In this document: positions 38,001 to 51,089 of the stretch, one piece after another
Position numbering within the stretch: position 1 is the first letter of the stretch
How the letters are laid out: each line of letters starts with the position of its first letter
Origin: Coriaria nepalensis
Lineage: Eukaryota; Streptophyta; Magnoliopsida; Cucurbitales; Coriariaceae
Assembly (NCBI GenBank): GCA_027186245.1
Contig: CP114498.1
Span: 3,727,501 to 3,791,500, forward strand
Reading direction: 5' to 3'
Length of the DNA stretch: 64,000 bases
Notes under the pieces: model-generated
What the model was told of the DNA's origin: nothing
Databases searched by the model: none
The model's input: only the letters and a program-made list of their open reading frames with translations
Program-made: the position numbers and the translations under genes

Positions 38001-39119
38001 TTTTTTGGAAACCAAACAGAGTGTGAGCTGGCTAGCTAGAGAGAAAATGAGATTTAATGACTAGTGAGGAGGTTTTTTGGGATTCATAAATGGTAGGATG
38101 TAGAGGAGGTGTTATCTATATGCAAAATGGTGAACTAACAGCCCTCTGACTGTGGGCCATGAGCTAGAAGGCATCTGGAAAACTATGTAGGCCTCTATTT
38201 GGTACAATACTCAAATAATTTGGATTAAATATCATTAATGGAGAGTAAAATCCAATAAAAAAAATGAACTCTTATTCTCTATTGCTTAATTAACAATTGA
38301 GAGTAAGATCGGGTTTCTTCCCAAATTAGTTTCCTTATCGATTATTAGTTTTCGATCACTTATTTATCCGTATAAATATATTAATATGTAATAACATTAA
38401 TAAGTAGAAAATTAGAGTGGACCGATGGTAAATATATTAAATTTAGATAAATTTTACATAAAATTAAATGAGATAATATTTATATTATTATTTACTTATT
38501 TATCAATTAAATAAATAACATCTTATTTTATCTAAAATTTGTTTAAATTTTGTTTTCTTACTATTTTTTTTTAGTGGAACATGAAAAATGATATGAACAC
38601 TGAATTCAAATAAATATTAGATAACGTGTAAAGAATCGATAACTATTCATATAACTTACTTGATTGATGAGTTAATAAATGATGATATAGATAATTATTA
38701 ACTAATCCCATTTTATTTAAAATGTGTTTAAATTTAGTTTCTTACTCGTAGAATATATTCACTAGCATTAAGTATATTTAGAAGTACATGCTACTTCTCT
38801 TTAAATGTCTTTTCTATATATATATATATATATATATGTTAAGAAGAGTTTTATTATGGCCAAATTTGTGGATGATTTTTCACTTAAGCCTGATTGAGGA
38901 ACGGAGTTACAAAAAATTTTCAGATTAGGGTTGGACATAGAAGTGTGGGGGGCTATCGTTATTTAGTTGATAGGAGGTGTTTTAATTTAAATATTAATAG
39001 ATCTTAGATATTTTTTAATAATATGATTTAAAGGACTAAAATAAAACATTTTAAAAAATATTAAGTATGAAATTGAACCGTTTAAAAGTTTATGAATAAA
39101 AGTGAACAAATAATAATAA
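38001..39119. other. Upstream region of the HAK gene and intergenic DNA
   Basis: AT-rich; contains an (AT)n run at about 38816-38837. The presumed HAK promoter lies in the first few hundred bases. No gene is visible. Confidence 0.5.
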
Positions 39120-42100
39120 GTTGGTTGGCTAAGAGGCCTTCTAAGAGCAAGTTTTTAGAAGCCTAACTCACAAAAATAATTTATTTATATAAATGGTTTT
39201 CTTTTTTTCTTATTAATTAAAAAGACTAATAAAAATCCAAAAATACTAAAATATCCCCATCTCTTCTACATGCAAATTTATGGAAATGCCCTCACCACCC
39301 TCCTTCACCTTCCTTCTAAGCCAACGGTAACCTGTAAAAAGATTTCATAAAAAAAAAACCCCTAGAAACCGAAACCGTAGCTCTTTTCCAATCAGATCTT
39401 ACCTTTCTGTCACTTTTAATCTATTTTTCAATCTTCAATTTTCTCATTCGTCGTTCCTTTGCAAGTTTTAAAAAAATCGGTATGTTTGAAGATTTTCTCC
39501 TTAATTTCTTTTTCAATCATTGATGACTAATCATAATATGAATTTTTGATTTATCTTTATCTTTGTATTGAGTTTTCCTTTCACTTTGCAAAGGAAAGAG
39601 TGAAATCCGAGGTCTGTAATGGTTTCTGGAAATTCAAGTTTGAGTTACAAATCTTAAGCAGTTCGATATTCGATGCTCGATGGCTCAATGGCTTGAGAGA
39701 TGTAAGGTCTCGAGCAATCGAGCATTACTTAAACCTTCAAACCATTAAGTATCAATGTTAAATTCATTTCTTTCATCTTTTTAATAAAGATTACTGATTT
39801 CCTTTTCTTTCTCTTTTTTTTTCCTTCTATAGAAATGTAAACATTTTCATAATAATACGCTTCTGAAATGAATGTAATAAGAATGTGAACCCAAATCAGA
39901 AAGAGAATTTGTGGTATTTGGATCAAAATAGCATAGAGGGATCAACTGGAGGTTCGCTCGAATATAATGTCACGTATACTCTACCGTTGGAAATTGTCTA
40001 TGATTTAATCGACCGTAAGGAATTTAGATTCAATTGTCATACAATGTAGTCACATTTTAATAGAATGTAATCAAACTTTCACCTTAATTTTATTTATTGA
40101 GTTACTCAATTTTATGATGAGTTTTCTTATTATTTTATTAATATTGGGATTTTTTAAAATGTATTTTCATCGAGATGAGAGCTTGATGGGTCTGGGAAGT
40201 GTCTAATAAGCTATCAAGATTAAAAAATAGAAAGTTTGAATTCACTGACCTCAAATCTCGATGGATTAATGGGTTTGGGAACTGCTCATCGAGCCTTCGA
40301 GATTAAAAAATAGAGAGTTTGGAGTCATTGACCTCAAATCTTAATGGTTTGATGGATTTAGAAAGAGCCATCAAGCGTTTAAGATTTAAAAACTGACTTA
40401 TTGAAGTCTATGAAAAGTTTAAACTTTAGGGGGTTTAACATGAAAGATCTAAGACTTAATGTTCAAGATGAAAAGTTAAACTTTATGGTTTCAGATGAAA
40501 GATCGAAGGTTTAGGATTTAATATGAAAGGTTTAAGCTTTAGGATTTAAGATGAAGGGTTTAAGCTTTATGGTTTGAGATTAAAAAAAAAATCTAAGATT
40601 TATGGTTTAATATGAAAGGTTTAACATTTAGGGTTTAATATGAAATTTTTAAGCTTTATAGTTTATTATAAAAGATCTAAGCTTTAGGTTTTAAGATGAA
40701 ATATCTAATCTTTAGGGTATAATATGAAAGATTTAAGTTTTAGGATTTAAGATGAAAGGTTTAAGTTTTGGGGCTTAAGATGAAAGATCTAAGACTTAGG
40801 ATTTAATATGAAAAGTTTAAGTTTTAAGGTTTAAGATGAAATGTTTAATCTTATGGTTGAAGATGAAAGATCTCAATTTTAGAGTTTAATATGAAAGATT
40901 TAATATTTAGGATTTAATATAAAAAGTTTAAGGTTTAAGATTTAAGATGATTTTTTATAAGTTTAATCTGTATGGTTTAAGATGAAAGATCTCAATTTTA
41001 GGACTTAAGATAAAAGATCTAATACTTAGCATTTAATATGAAAATGTTAGGCTTTAGGGATTAAGATGAAAGGTTTAATGTTTAGGGTTTCATATCAAAA
41101 GTCTAACACTTGGGATTTATTATGAAATGTTAAGGCTTTAGGAATTAAGATAAATGGTTTAATGTTTAAGGTGTAATATGAAATGTCTAACACTTGGGAT
41201 TTATTATGTTAGGTTTAGACTTTGGGATTAAAAATATTTAGGATCGAATATTTAAGATTTAAAATCGAAGAATATTCATAAAATGTATAAATTTTACGAC
41301 TCGAGTGGATTTTGAGGGGACCCCTCGAGTCATCGAGTTTTGCTGACAGAGACTTAAAAATGTTAAATTTTTAAATTTTTACCCTTTCCTCTAGGCCAAA
41401 TGGTTAAGGTTTAATACATAAATATCATAGCTTTAAACCTAACTTACATACACAAATAATAATGATAATTTTATGAATAATATAAATTGTGTACCAACTC
41501 CAACCATAAAATGGATTATAGTTTCATATAATCTAAAAAATATATAATAATAACAACTCTAAAGTCATATGTCTATGTATCGTCGATAAATATCACAAGT
41601 TATTTGATGCAAAATGGGTCTAAATTCACAACGGAAGTAAATTATTTCTCACGAAATGAAAAAACACAACTGAAAATAAAGATTAATATAGATAATTATA
41701 AACTAAACAATCAAATAGATTTAAAAATTAAATCATACAATTAATGCTTGATGGCTCAAGGGTTTTAGTATTTTTAATCCATTGAGTATCGAGCATTGAG
41801 AATAAAGACTTCAAAGTCTCTAATTCCCTCATCTTGATGCTCGGTGGGTCTTAAAAGTATTTATCGAGCCATCGAGATAAAAGAACAGGGATATGAAAAT
41901 CTTTGACCTCAAGCTCGATGCCCGATGGTTCTAATCTTACTAACTCATCAGGCATTGAGCACTGAGGTTAAAGACTTTGAAGTCTCTATTCTCAATGGTC
42001 GATACTTGATGGTTCTAATCTTACTAATCCATTATTTTCACTAAATTTTCAATCCAAACCCAAATTACTTAGTCCAATCACACATATTTCAATCCAAAAC

Positions 42101-42560
42101 ACATAAAAATACTAATTTTTACAAAACTATGCCCTAATTTTAAGTCTATGCCTCTTCTTTAACTCCTCAACATTGAGATTTTTAGTTCGAACTATGATTT
42201 CACGATAAAGAAGATGAAGTTTTTGATTTCGTGATTTTGGGCTCAAGAAGATGAAATAGATAAAGAATAGAAAGATGTGATGAAGCTGAGTGTTTTTATG
42301 CATGCGAAAATAGAGAGAAGAGGATGAGGAAGACGAATGTTCATTCATTTTATTTATTTTTTTTCTTTTCTCCTTCAAATTTAATGTGAAGTATTTTAGT
42401 AATTTCATGTGTTTTTAAATTTTTATTTAGGAAAATCAGCTAAAGTCAAAGGGAAATACTATTTTAGTAACAAAATTTTTGTTGGGTTTACTTTTTTAAA
42501 ATAATGTTAAAAGAAGATTATTTTTACAAATACTCTTTAATTAAAAAATTAAGAATAAAA
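39120..42560. repeat. Repeat island with minisatellite core and hairpin-forming flanking units
   Basis: The core is the 28-bp array at 40410-41234. On both sides (39665-39730, 40170-40400, 41737-42030) are copies of 60-70-bp units built from words such as GCTCGATGGCTC and GAGCCATCGAG, which are partly self-complementary, and the phrase GATTAAAAAATAGA occurs twice (40220, 40300). No conserved protein is encoded; a 93-codon minus-strand ORF at 42127-42408 shows no family signature. The island may be the inside of a non-autonomous DNA transposon, but I could not establish convincing terminal inverted repeats. Confidence 0.55.
40410..41234 (+). repeat. 28-bp minisatellite, about 29 copies, heptamer-based
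   Basis: Consecutive units follow the pattern ATGAAAG-GTTTAAG-CTTTAGG-ATTTAAG, mostly exactly 28 bp with occasional small indels. Each unit splits into four 7-bp blocks that resemble the plant telomere heptamer (TTTAGGG). Units differ from each other at several positions, and alternate types (with GATCTAAGACTT or GTTTAAGCTTT) are interspersed. Confidence 0.9.
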
Positions 42561-43325
42561 ATGATAATTTAGCCCACATCGGCAAAATCTTAAATCCACT
42601 ACCAAGTTTTTGTTTTTTTTTCCCTTTAAAATTATTATTATTATTATTATAAGATCATTAAAGATTCTTTCTATATAGAGTGAAAGAAAATTATGCATCG
42701 GATATATTTTTTTAAATAATAAAAAATATATTTTTTTTTTAATAGTCTATAAAAATAATTATCTCATTGCTTTTGGACGGAGACAAAGGGGAAGAGGAGT
42801 GGAAAATTGAATTAAAATTACCCATCTTGCAAAATTCAAAGGCACTATTGAACGTCATCTAAATTGTTTCTTTATTCATGTAGTATATTTTATGACCTAT
42901 TGGCTATTGCTATTCGTATTTGTATTATATAGTCATAGTGATTTGTTAATTAAACCCTAAGTTAAACAAGTCAAGGGCAGAACCCAATTAAAATATGGAT
43001 CCATTCATTGGCTTAGCGACTGCAACTTACAATTCAGTGTCTTGATGCATGCAATCAAAACCCAAATGCATCATCACGAAGAAGACTATTTTAGTTGAAG
43101 CGAAAGGGTAGGGGAGGATGAATCTAGCAAGAAAGAAAGGTCGAATTTCCAGTTGGTTCCCGTGCGGTTGCGGGGTTTGTCACGTGTTTTTTGTGCATGC
43201 TTTTTCATCACAGGATAGTTGGATCTTTTTTACTCTTCATTTACTGGGTTGAAAGTTTTCCGGAAGACTCTAGTTAGAAATTTTAATTTATATTATATAT
43301 TTTATTCATTAAGGTGAAGAGATGA
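42561..43325. other. Intergenic region
   Basis: AT-rich with an (ATT)n stretch near 42630-42648. No gene is visible before the tRNA-like sequence. Confidence 0.45.
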
Positions 43326-43388
43326 GTCATTGTAGTATAGTGGTATGTATACCCGCCGGTCACCCGGGTTCGATCCCCGGCGACGGCG
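43326..43388 (+). pseudogene. tRNA-Asp pseudogene with a 9-nt deletion
   Basis: The sequence matches the intact tRNA-Asp at 47705-47776 over both ends but is 63 nt instead of 72. The block GCGGGTGAC, which forms the 3' side of the anticodon stem and part of the variable loop, is missing, so CCCGCCGGTCACCCGGG is left and the anticodon arm cannot form. There is also an A-C mismatch in the acceptor stem. Box A and box B (GGTTCGATCC) are intact, so RNA polymerase III could still bind. A functional tRNA is unlikely. Confidence 0.88.
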
Positions 43389-43744
43389 ATTAATTACTTT
43401 TTACTTTTGTGCCTACTACCACATTTCTATTGGGCTGGACCGAAAGAAATGATAAGTGAGCCTGAACTCTTTCTTATAAATTCCTAGTTCCGAGCAGGTT
43501 AAGAACTATACGGCCCAGGTAAACTCCCGCTTTTACAGTTACGTGGCGCCTACTCAACGAATAAACCAGACACCCTCATCCCATGCCCACAGCTGACAGC
43601 CCACAGGTCCCGGACAATACCAAATGACGAAACTACCCCAGAAACTTTTGACTCCGATTCCCAAACACTTCCGCCTGTTTAATCCTCTTCTCCTTCTAGC
43701 TCTGGTTCTTTTAAAAGTTAGCATCTGGTCACCGACCTCCTCCA
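43389..43744. other. Spacer and presumed leader of the ATG18-like fragment
   Basis: Contains TATTGGGCTGGAC (43429-43441), also present downstream of the intact tRNA-Asp at 47807-47819. It shifts to GC-richer, leader-like sequence before the ATG at 43745. Confidence 0.45.
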
Positions 43745-44077
43745 ATGGGCGCCCGTCCCGCCTTGTCATCACCTTCCCGGACTAATTCGAACCCCAACCC
43801 TAATTTTGAACCCTTCAGTTCTGACTTCGACTCGTTCATTCCTCAAGCTCCCTCTCAAAGCGAGCCTTCACACGATGTAGACTCAAATCCATTGAATCTT
43901 GATAGTAACCATTCCAACTCTATGGCCGCCCCGATTTCCATCCTCCACCTCTCTTTCAACCAGGACCATGGCTGTTTTGCCATTGGAACAGACCGCGGGT
44001 TTCGAATATACAAGAGGCTATACTTATACAAGAGGAAGATCCTTACACTGATAATAATTTATGCACTATTTTCATAA
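43745..44077 (+). pseudogene. ATG18-like autophagy protein, first-exon fragment
   Basis: The ORF encodes 110 aa. Its Ser/Asn/Pro-rich N-terminus is followed by [20 protein letters not shown] and RGFRIYK, the first beta-propeller strands of plant ATG18a-type WD-repeat proteins, which bind phosphoinositides in autophagy. After RIYK (about 44013) similarity stops and the frame runs into AT-rich sequence to a stop at 44077. A full protein would be around 400 aa with seven WD blades, so about 80 percent is missing. No continuation is found in the window. The breakpoint shows a direct repeat TATACAAGAGG (44007-44017 and 44025-44035). Confidence 0.8.
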
Positions 44078-44339
44078 TTTGATAAATAAAATCGTATCAC
44101 GTAGTTCGCTTTAATGCATTTGTATCTGTTCAGTGAGATTATTGTTAATCAAATTAAGTTTATTTATTTCAAAGATTTAAGGGTAATATAATGTAAAGAT
44201 GGAAAGATTGGTGTAATTGATTTTTTTTTTTTTTTAATTTTCAAGAATACAAAAAAATAGAAAATAAAATACGAAGAGAGAGAAACAAACAATGAGCTTA
44301 TTGGAATATAATTCGGAAAAAAAAAAGTTACTTTATTCC

Positions 44340-45764
44340 TACCCGGATGCAAATTGGAATATAATTTTAGTGTGGTAATAGTTCAAAAATATTATCCTGC
44401 AATTGAAATCAACAGAGCTATAATCCAACCCTTTCTCAAGTCCTCTGTCTCTCATGACCCCTCTCAATTCCTCTACATCACTCCATCTTTCCATTTCTGC
44501 ACAAATATTGGACAACAATGCATAGTAACCACTATTTTCCAGCTCCAACTCGACTAGTTTCCCGGCAGCAAATGCACTCAATTCCATATTTCCACTAGCT
44601 GTACCAGCATTCAACAATGAAACCCATATTGACTTTATGGGTTCATAAGGCATTTCCCTTATCATCTTCATAGCATCTTTAACCCGACCGGCTTGGGCTA
44701 CAAGGTCGACCATACACGCATAATGTTTAACTAAGGGTACAAACCTATACTTACCGTTCACCAAGGAGGTAAATATTTGCGACATTAACCAAACCCGAGT
44801 GGCTACAAGCACACAGCACTCCAATCAATGTTATTTCATCGACCTTGGTCCCTTCTTGTCCCATTCTATTAAACATCCAAATAGCCTTCTTTCCACTCTT
44901 AGCCAATGCTAGCACTTGAATCATAGTATTCCATGTATACACGTTTTTCACTTTCATGTTCTCGAAAACGGATAACCCCTCTTTACTCCCACATTTTCCG
45001 TACATTTTAATCAAAGAAGTATCTAATATCACATCAATTTCCCATCCTCTAGTCTTAATGAAATCATGGATTCAAACCCCCATTTCATAAGCCCCGAAAT
45101 TAGCACATGCAGCTAAGGCATTCACCATTGTGACATGATTAGGCACTATCCCGGAATATTGCATTTGTTCAAAAGCAATGAAAGCATCTTAGTATCTTCC
45201 AGCATATCTATAACCCATAATCAAGACAGTCCAAGACATGATGTCTCGTAGGGGCATTTCTGCAAATACACGTCGGCATAAAACCCAGTTCGCCACATGA
45301 TGCATAGACACCCAATAATGAGTTTTGGACATAAATATCCGTATGATGACCCAATTTTTGTATGTGAGTGTGAATGCATTGTCCTTGTTTAAGGTTGGGG
45401 AAGTCGGACAAGGACTTGAGAAGGAAAGGGAAGGTGTAGTTGTTTGGAAGAAGGGAATTTTTATGCATTTGGGTGTATATAGAAAAGCGGATATGAGGGA
45501 GGTTAGAGTGGGAGAAAGCTCTAATGAGAGAGTTGGAAATGAAAACATGGGGTTCAGAGAGTTGGGAAAAGAGGAGAAGAGATGCATCTAAAAGACCTAA
45601 AGACTGGCGAGCATTGATGAACTGAGAGGCGATGTTGGAGTTTTCAAAGGGGTTATGGAGAATGAGTTGGCCTTGACTTTGGTGGATGTGAGCGAGTGAA
45701 GGGGAATTGCTTAGGAGCGAGATGATTCTATTTTATGCAGCACTGAATTGTGAAAATGACATCA
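44340..45764 (-). pseudogene. Pentatricopeptide repeat (PPR) protein pseudogene, PLS/E type
   Basis: On the minus strand a start-like MMSFSQFSAA at about 45764 is followed in three codon positions by a stop, then by recognisable PPR sequence in shifting frames: HIHQSQGQLILHNPF, NNYTFPFLLKSLSDFPNLKQ, IYVQNSLLGVYASCGEL, DIMSWTVLIMGY, YTWNTMIQVLALAKSGKKAI, VDEITLIGVLCACSHSGLV, and an E-type end HYACMVDLVAQAGRVKDAMK and YYALLSNICAEMERW. Such proteins act in organelle RNA editing or processing. At least three disruptions break it (stop near 45734, frameshift near 45250-45300, stops near 45190 and 45078, and a frame change near 44780). No introns are seen, as usual for this family. It is not functional as it stands. 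Confidence 0.88.
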
Positions 45765-46355
45765 TGATAGATTTATTTTAATCACCCTCTATGAGCTCAG
45801 AATTGTAACAGAGTAGAAAATCCAGGTCGAGAAAAGAGAATGATTTGTTCAGAAAGCTGTTAGCTCAGGTTCATCTTTGACGCCGACCCGATCCTGATTC
45901 CACAAATTTTAGTCAAACTCAACTCTTTTAGATCAAAGTAATTGGAACTAAACAGAACAGGTCTCCTCTTCTGATATGGAAATTCCATATAACTATCTCC
46001 ACACAGCAGAAATTAACTGCTCGTTAAAAGATCAGGTTCATTAAGATTCAGGATTTAACATAACCTAGGGTCTTAAACAGAGCATTTGTTACATTAATTA
46101 TATTCTAGTAAAAGAAACCATTATGGCTCAATGCACTCACCCATAAAAACAAACAAGTCACCGGAATACTTAAATTCATATTGTGAAGATATAGACTCGG
46201 AATACCGAAGGACCTACGCGACTTAGATGAAGATTTTTTGTCCTCATGATAAAATTTTTCTCAACCCAATTACACCTATAAAAATTGAAACAAGTGCTGA
46301 CAAGGCTCCTTGCCTAGAAAGCATGAACTCATTCCATGTCAAGGGCCTAGCGGCC
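45765..46355. other. Spacer and presumed 3' UTR of the dephospho-CoA kinase gene
   Basis: No intact gene. The right part (about 46210-46345) read on the minus strand in another frame retains LFEAARPLTW and EFMLSRQGALSALVSIF, the lost C-terminus of the adjacent kinase. Confidence 0.6.
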
Positions 46356-47704
<1,349 letters not shown>

Positions 47705-47776
47705 GTCGTTGTAGTATAGTGGTAAGTATTCCCGCCTGTCACGCGGGTGACCCGGGTTCGATCCCCGGCAACGGCG
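47705..47776 (+). tRNA. tRNA-Asp (anticodon GTC)
   Basis: A 72-nt cloverleaf with acceptor stem GTCGTTG / CAACGGC and discriminator G, D arm with box A around TAGTATAGTGG, anticodon stem CCCGC / GCGGG around loop CTGTCAC, anticodon GTC at tRNA position 34-36 (47738-47740), and T arm CCGGG / CCCGG with box B GGTTCGATCC. No intron. The upstream CAACAA motif just before the gene fits plant RNA polymerase III start context, and a TTTT terminator follows shortly after (about 47785). Confidence 0.97.
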
Positions 47777-50700
47777 ATACTTAAATTTTGCTCCCGGAAA
47801 AATGGTATTGGGCTGGACTTTCGTATATGGGCTTCTAACAGAGGACCTATCTGGACCTGGTACTCTTTAGAGTCCAACTCTTGAAGAAAGAAATCGCAGT
47901 CCGGTCGTCCAATTAGCTCCTCTTCAACCACATTCAAAGTCCAGTCCGGACTGGAAAATACTCTTTTTGAATATACACATATAAATATTCATTGATTTCC
48001 TTCTTCAGATAGAATGGATTTATTATAACAACAAAAAATAATAAAAAATATGATGATGGGCATAAAGTTAGATTAATAACTGGAAAAGAAAAAGAAAAAG
48101 GGATGCCAGTGCCAAGTAGGCAAGTATAGTCAAAAGCCACTCAAATTAAGCACCCACCATGCACAAGCCCCCCAATCCATTTGCCCAAACAATTATCAAG
48201 CATATAATTTCTTATATATACAGGCCTTATTATATATATAGCGTATAAAATTAATATTTTGTGTATATATAAGTCACAGCATTTGAAATTATACGGGTCC
48301 GACTTCTCTTAGGTATACTCGAGATTAGTGGTAACAAAATGGTCGAATTGGCACGGGCAAACACAATACGGCATGATAAAAAGTATGGTAGGAATACGAG
48401 CTTAAAAGAGTTGCCTATTTTTTTATTATTTTTTTATTTTAGTTTTAATTTTCAAATTTAAACTTTTTTTCCCTTATTTTTTTTATAACGTGTAATTTAT
48501 GAGCTCAATCCAAATACCGGATAAACTATGGATTCATACTCATATTAATTTGTTATTTATCTAACATGTTAAATTAATTGTTTATTAAATTTTACTAATT
48601 AATTTAAAAATATTTTCTTATTTAAAATTAAATTAAAAATTAAATAAAGAAAAAAGTAACGCCATAGATTGAAATAGGCTCACGGACTAGCACGACACAA
48701 AAGACATGTTTTTATGGCCCGTTATTATGCTCATATCGTGTCATGCTCTTATTTTTTAGTACGGATATAAACACAATAAGACATAAACAATTTGTATCGT
48801 GATGCCATAAATCACCATCTCTACTCAAAATATAAACATCCAACATGAATATTTAAAAATTTCTCTTAAATGCACTAATACTTTAATTCAATGATGTTGA
48901 ATGGAGTAGCATCAAAGTATATACATATATAGAATCTAATTTCTAGTACATTCTTATTTATCTCTCTTCGTTTTTCTTATACCTTTTCAACTCTTCTTTT
49001 CTCGCTAGTTCATTCCCCCCTCTGCCTCCACTCTCACTAACACTAGCCCTCTCTCCACCATGGCAAAGAAAGAAGGTGATCAATAAATTCCAAAACCTCT
49101 CAAATATCAGGTGATTATATGAGAATTTCTTATATCGATCATATTTACAATACTATTTTGTATTTTGACAAATAAATTCAGAATAAAATAATGGTAGATT
49201 AATTTAAAAGAAAAAAAAAATTGATTTAAAATAATAAAATAGATTGAAAATATAAAATTAAAATTTTGGGATTAAAAATAAAAAGAAATATTTAATTTGA
49301 GATTAATTGTTGAAATAGTTAAATAAAAAAATTAATTTGAGATGTTATTTATATTTTTTTAAATTTTTTGAATGTGAACTATATTTTCAAAAGATTTTCA
49401 TGTTAAAATATATTTTAAATTTAATTTTAGATATAAATTATCCTTTTAACCCTTTTATATTAAACTTTTCAGGAAGAAAACAAATTATAATGATATAAAA
49501 ATATATAATTTCCTTACTTGAATATACTATAGGTTTAAAATAGTCCTCTCTCTCTATCTATGAGGTATTTTAATATTCCTAATCATCATGATCAATTCAT
49601 ATATAACACAATTATAATTATATGGAATAAATATTTCAAGAATATTTTAAAATTCCTTCTCTATTTCTATATATATATATATATATTCTATAATCCAAGA
49701 AAAAAATTAGTATATATATATTAGCCAATCAAAATTTACATGTTTTTTACTTAATTATTAAGAAAATTTTATAATATATATAATATGTCATAGGGTTTTT
49801 GATTCTACACTTTTAATTATTTTTCTATATTTACCTTATCATAATAATTTGAACTTAGCCTCCAATACACTCAAACCCTAGCTTCACTCATGAATATTTA
49901 CCTTATCGTAATTGTTAATTGAATTCATATGAGCTAATTTTCGCTTCTGATTCAACTACTATCTTTAGAAGGAGTTGATATTATTTGAACCCAATAATTA
50001 TATTTTCATATTATATTAAATTACAGATTATTTTAAAAATTTTAAAAGTAAGCTTAACTATATTATATCACTATAAATCCTCGGCAAAATACATCAGGAA
50101 TAAACTAGAATACCTATCTAAGAAATAGAAATACAAATATTACTAAGCTACTTAGATATTCTTGTACCCTACTTAAACTCTACTTAAACTCTACTTAAAC
50201 TCTACTTAAACTCTACTAAGAGGATCCAATCACAAATTTTCACCCTCTTTTTTGTTCCGAGATTCCTTTGTAACATATTATTCATCTATACGTGACATTA
50301 TCAATCCTACTTAGTTGACAGTACAATATAAAGGCATCTTGATCGATCTTATAGTAACATTCTGATCTTCATGCCTCCTCATTTGGAATCTAAGCATAAT
50401 AAGGTGGGGGAAATACATGCATGTGACCTATATGGCACTATTCGGGAATAATTGATGCGTATAAAGTAAATGGCTGAAATATGGACACCTCCTCCACAGC
50501 TAAAACCAAGCCGACCTCATGTGTAATGGCTCATTGTAAGCTGGTTTTTTTCCACGGCTAATTGAAGCCAAAAGATAAATTTTGGATTGTTTTTTCTTCA
50601 CCTTCGAGCTAGCACTTTAAAATTCAAATTCACAATTTTCATTCTAATTCGAAGAAATTTATTGGGGGTTTGAATTGTGATTACGAGTATATAAACATTT

Positions 50701-51089
50701 TCAATTTTGAATAAAACGAGTTATGGTAAGAGCATTTTATATTTGAAAATTTTCAGATAATTTTTAGAAATTTAAGAATTCATAATTAAGTCTGGAAATG
50801 ATGGTTGATTTTTTAGATTAATTCTTGTTTGATTATGTTTGTATAATGTTTCTGATTGATATTCCATTGACAATTAGTCTAATTATTGAGTTGAATTAGA
50901 ATATAAGATTTTGCGGCTCTTAAATTTTTTTTTTTTCCATAAACTTTGATTAAGGTTAAATTTAAATGGATTAAATGAATTGGTGATGCACATCGATAAT
51001 TGATGGACATTAGGATTGAAATCCAGCGTCGGAATCTGGACGTACATAGTGGCGTATGCGACGCATCTGGACTCCAACATCAAATTTGA
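47777..51089. other. Long intergenic AT-rich region
   Basis: I see no supported gene in 3.3 kb. TATTGGGCTGGAC at 47807-47819 repeats a word found after the tRNA pseudogene. Short (AT)n runs occur near 49671-49685. An ATG in strong context (CACCATGG, 49060) opens only eight codons. A 12-bp tandem array lies at 50168-50218. Confidence 0.5.
50168..50218 (+). repeat. 12-bp tandem repeat, about four copies
   Basis: The unit CTACTTAAACTC is repeated perfectly four times, followed by a partial CTACTAAG. Confidence 0.95.

Noticed and set aside
42127..42408. 93-codon minus-strand ORF in the repeat island
   Set aside because: Serine run plus AT-rich hydrophobic sequence, no family signature, no promoter or splice signals. 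Probably chance.
49060..49133. ATG in strong context (CACCATGG) followed by IPKPLKYQ and a GT
   Set aside because: A TAA interrupts after eight codons and nothing coding follows. A gene-start relic is possible but not supportable.
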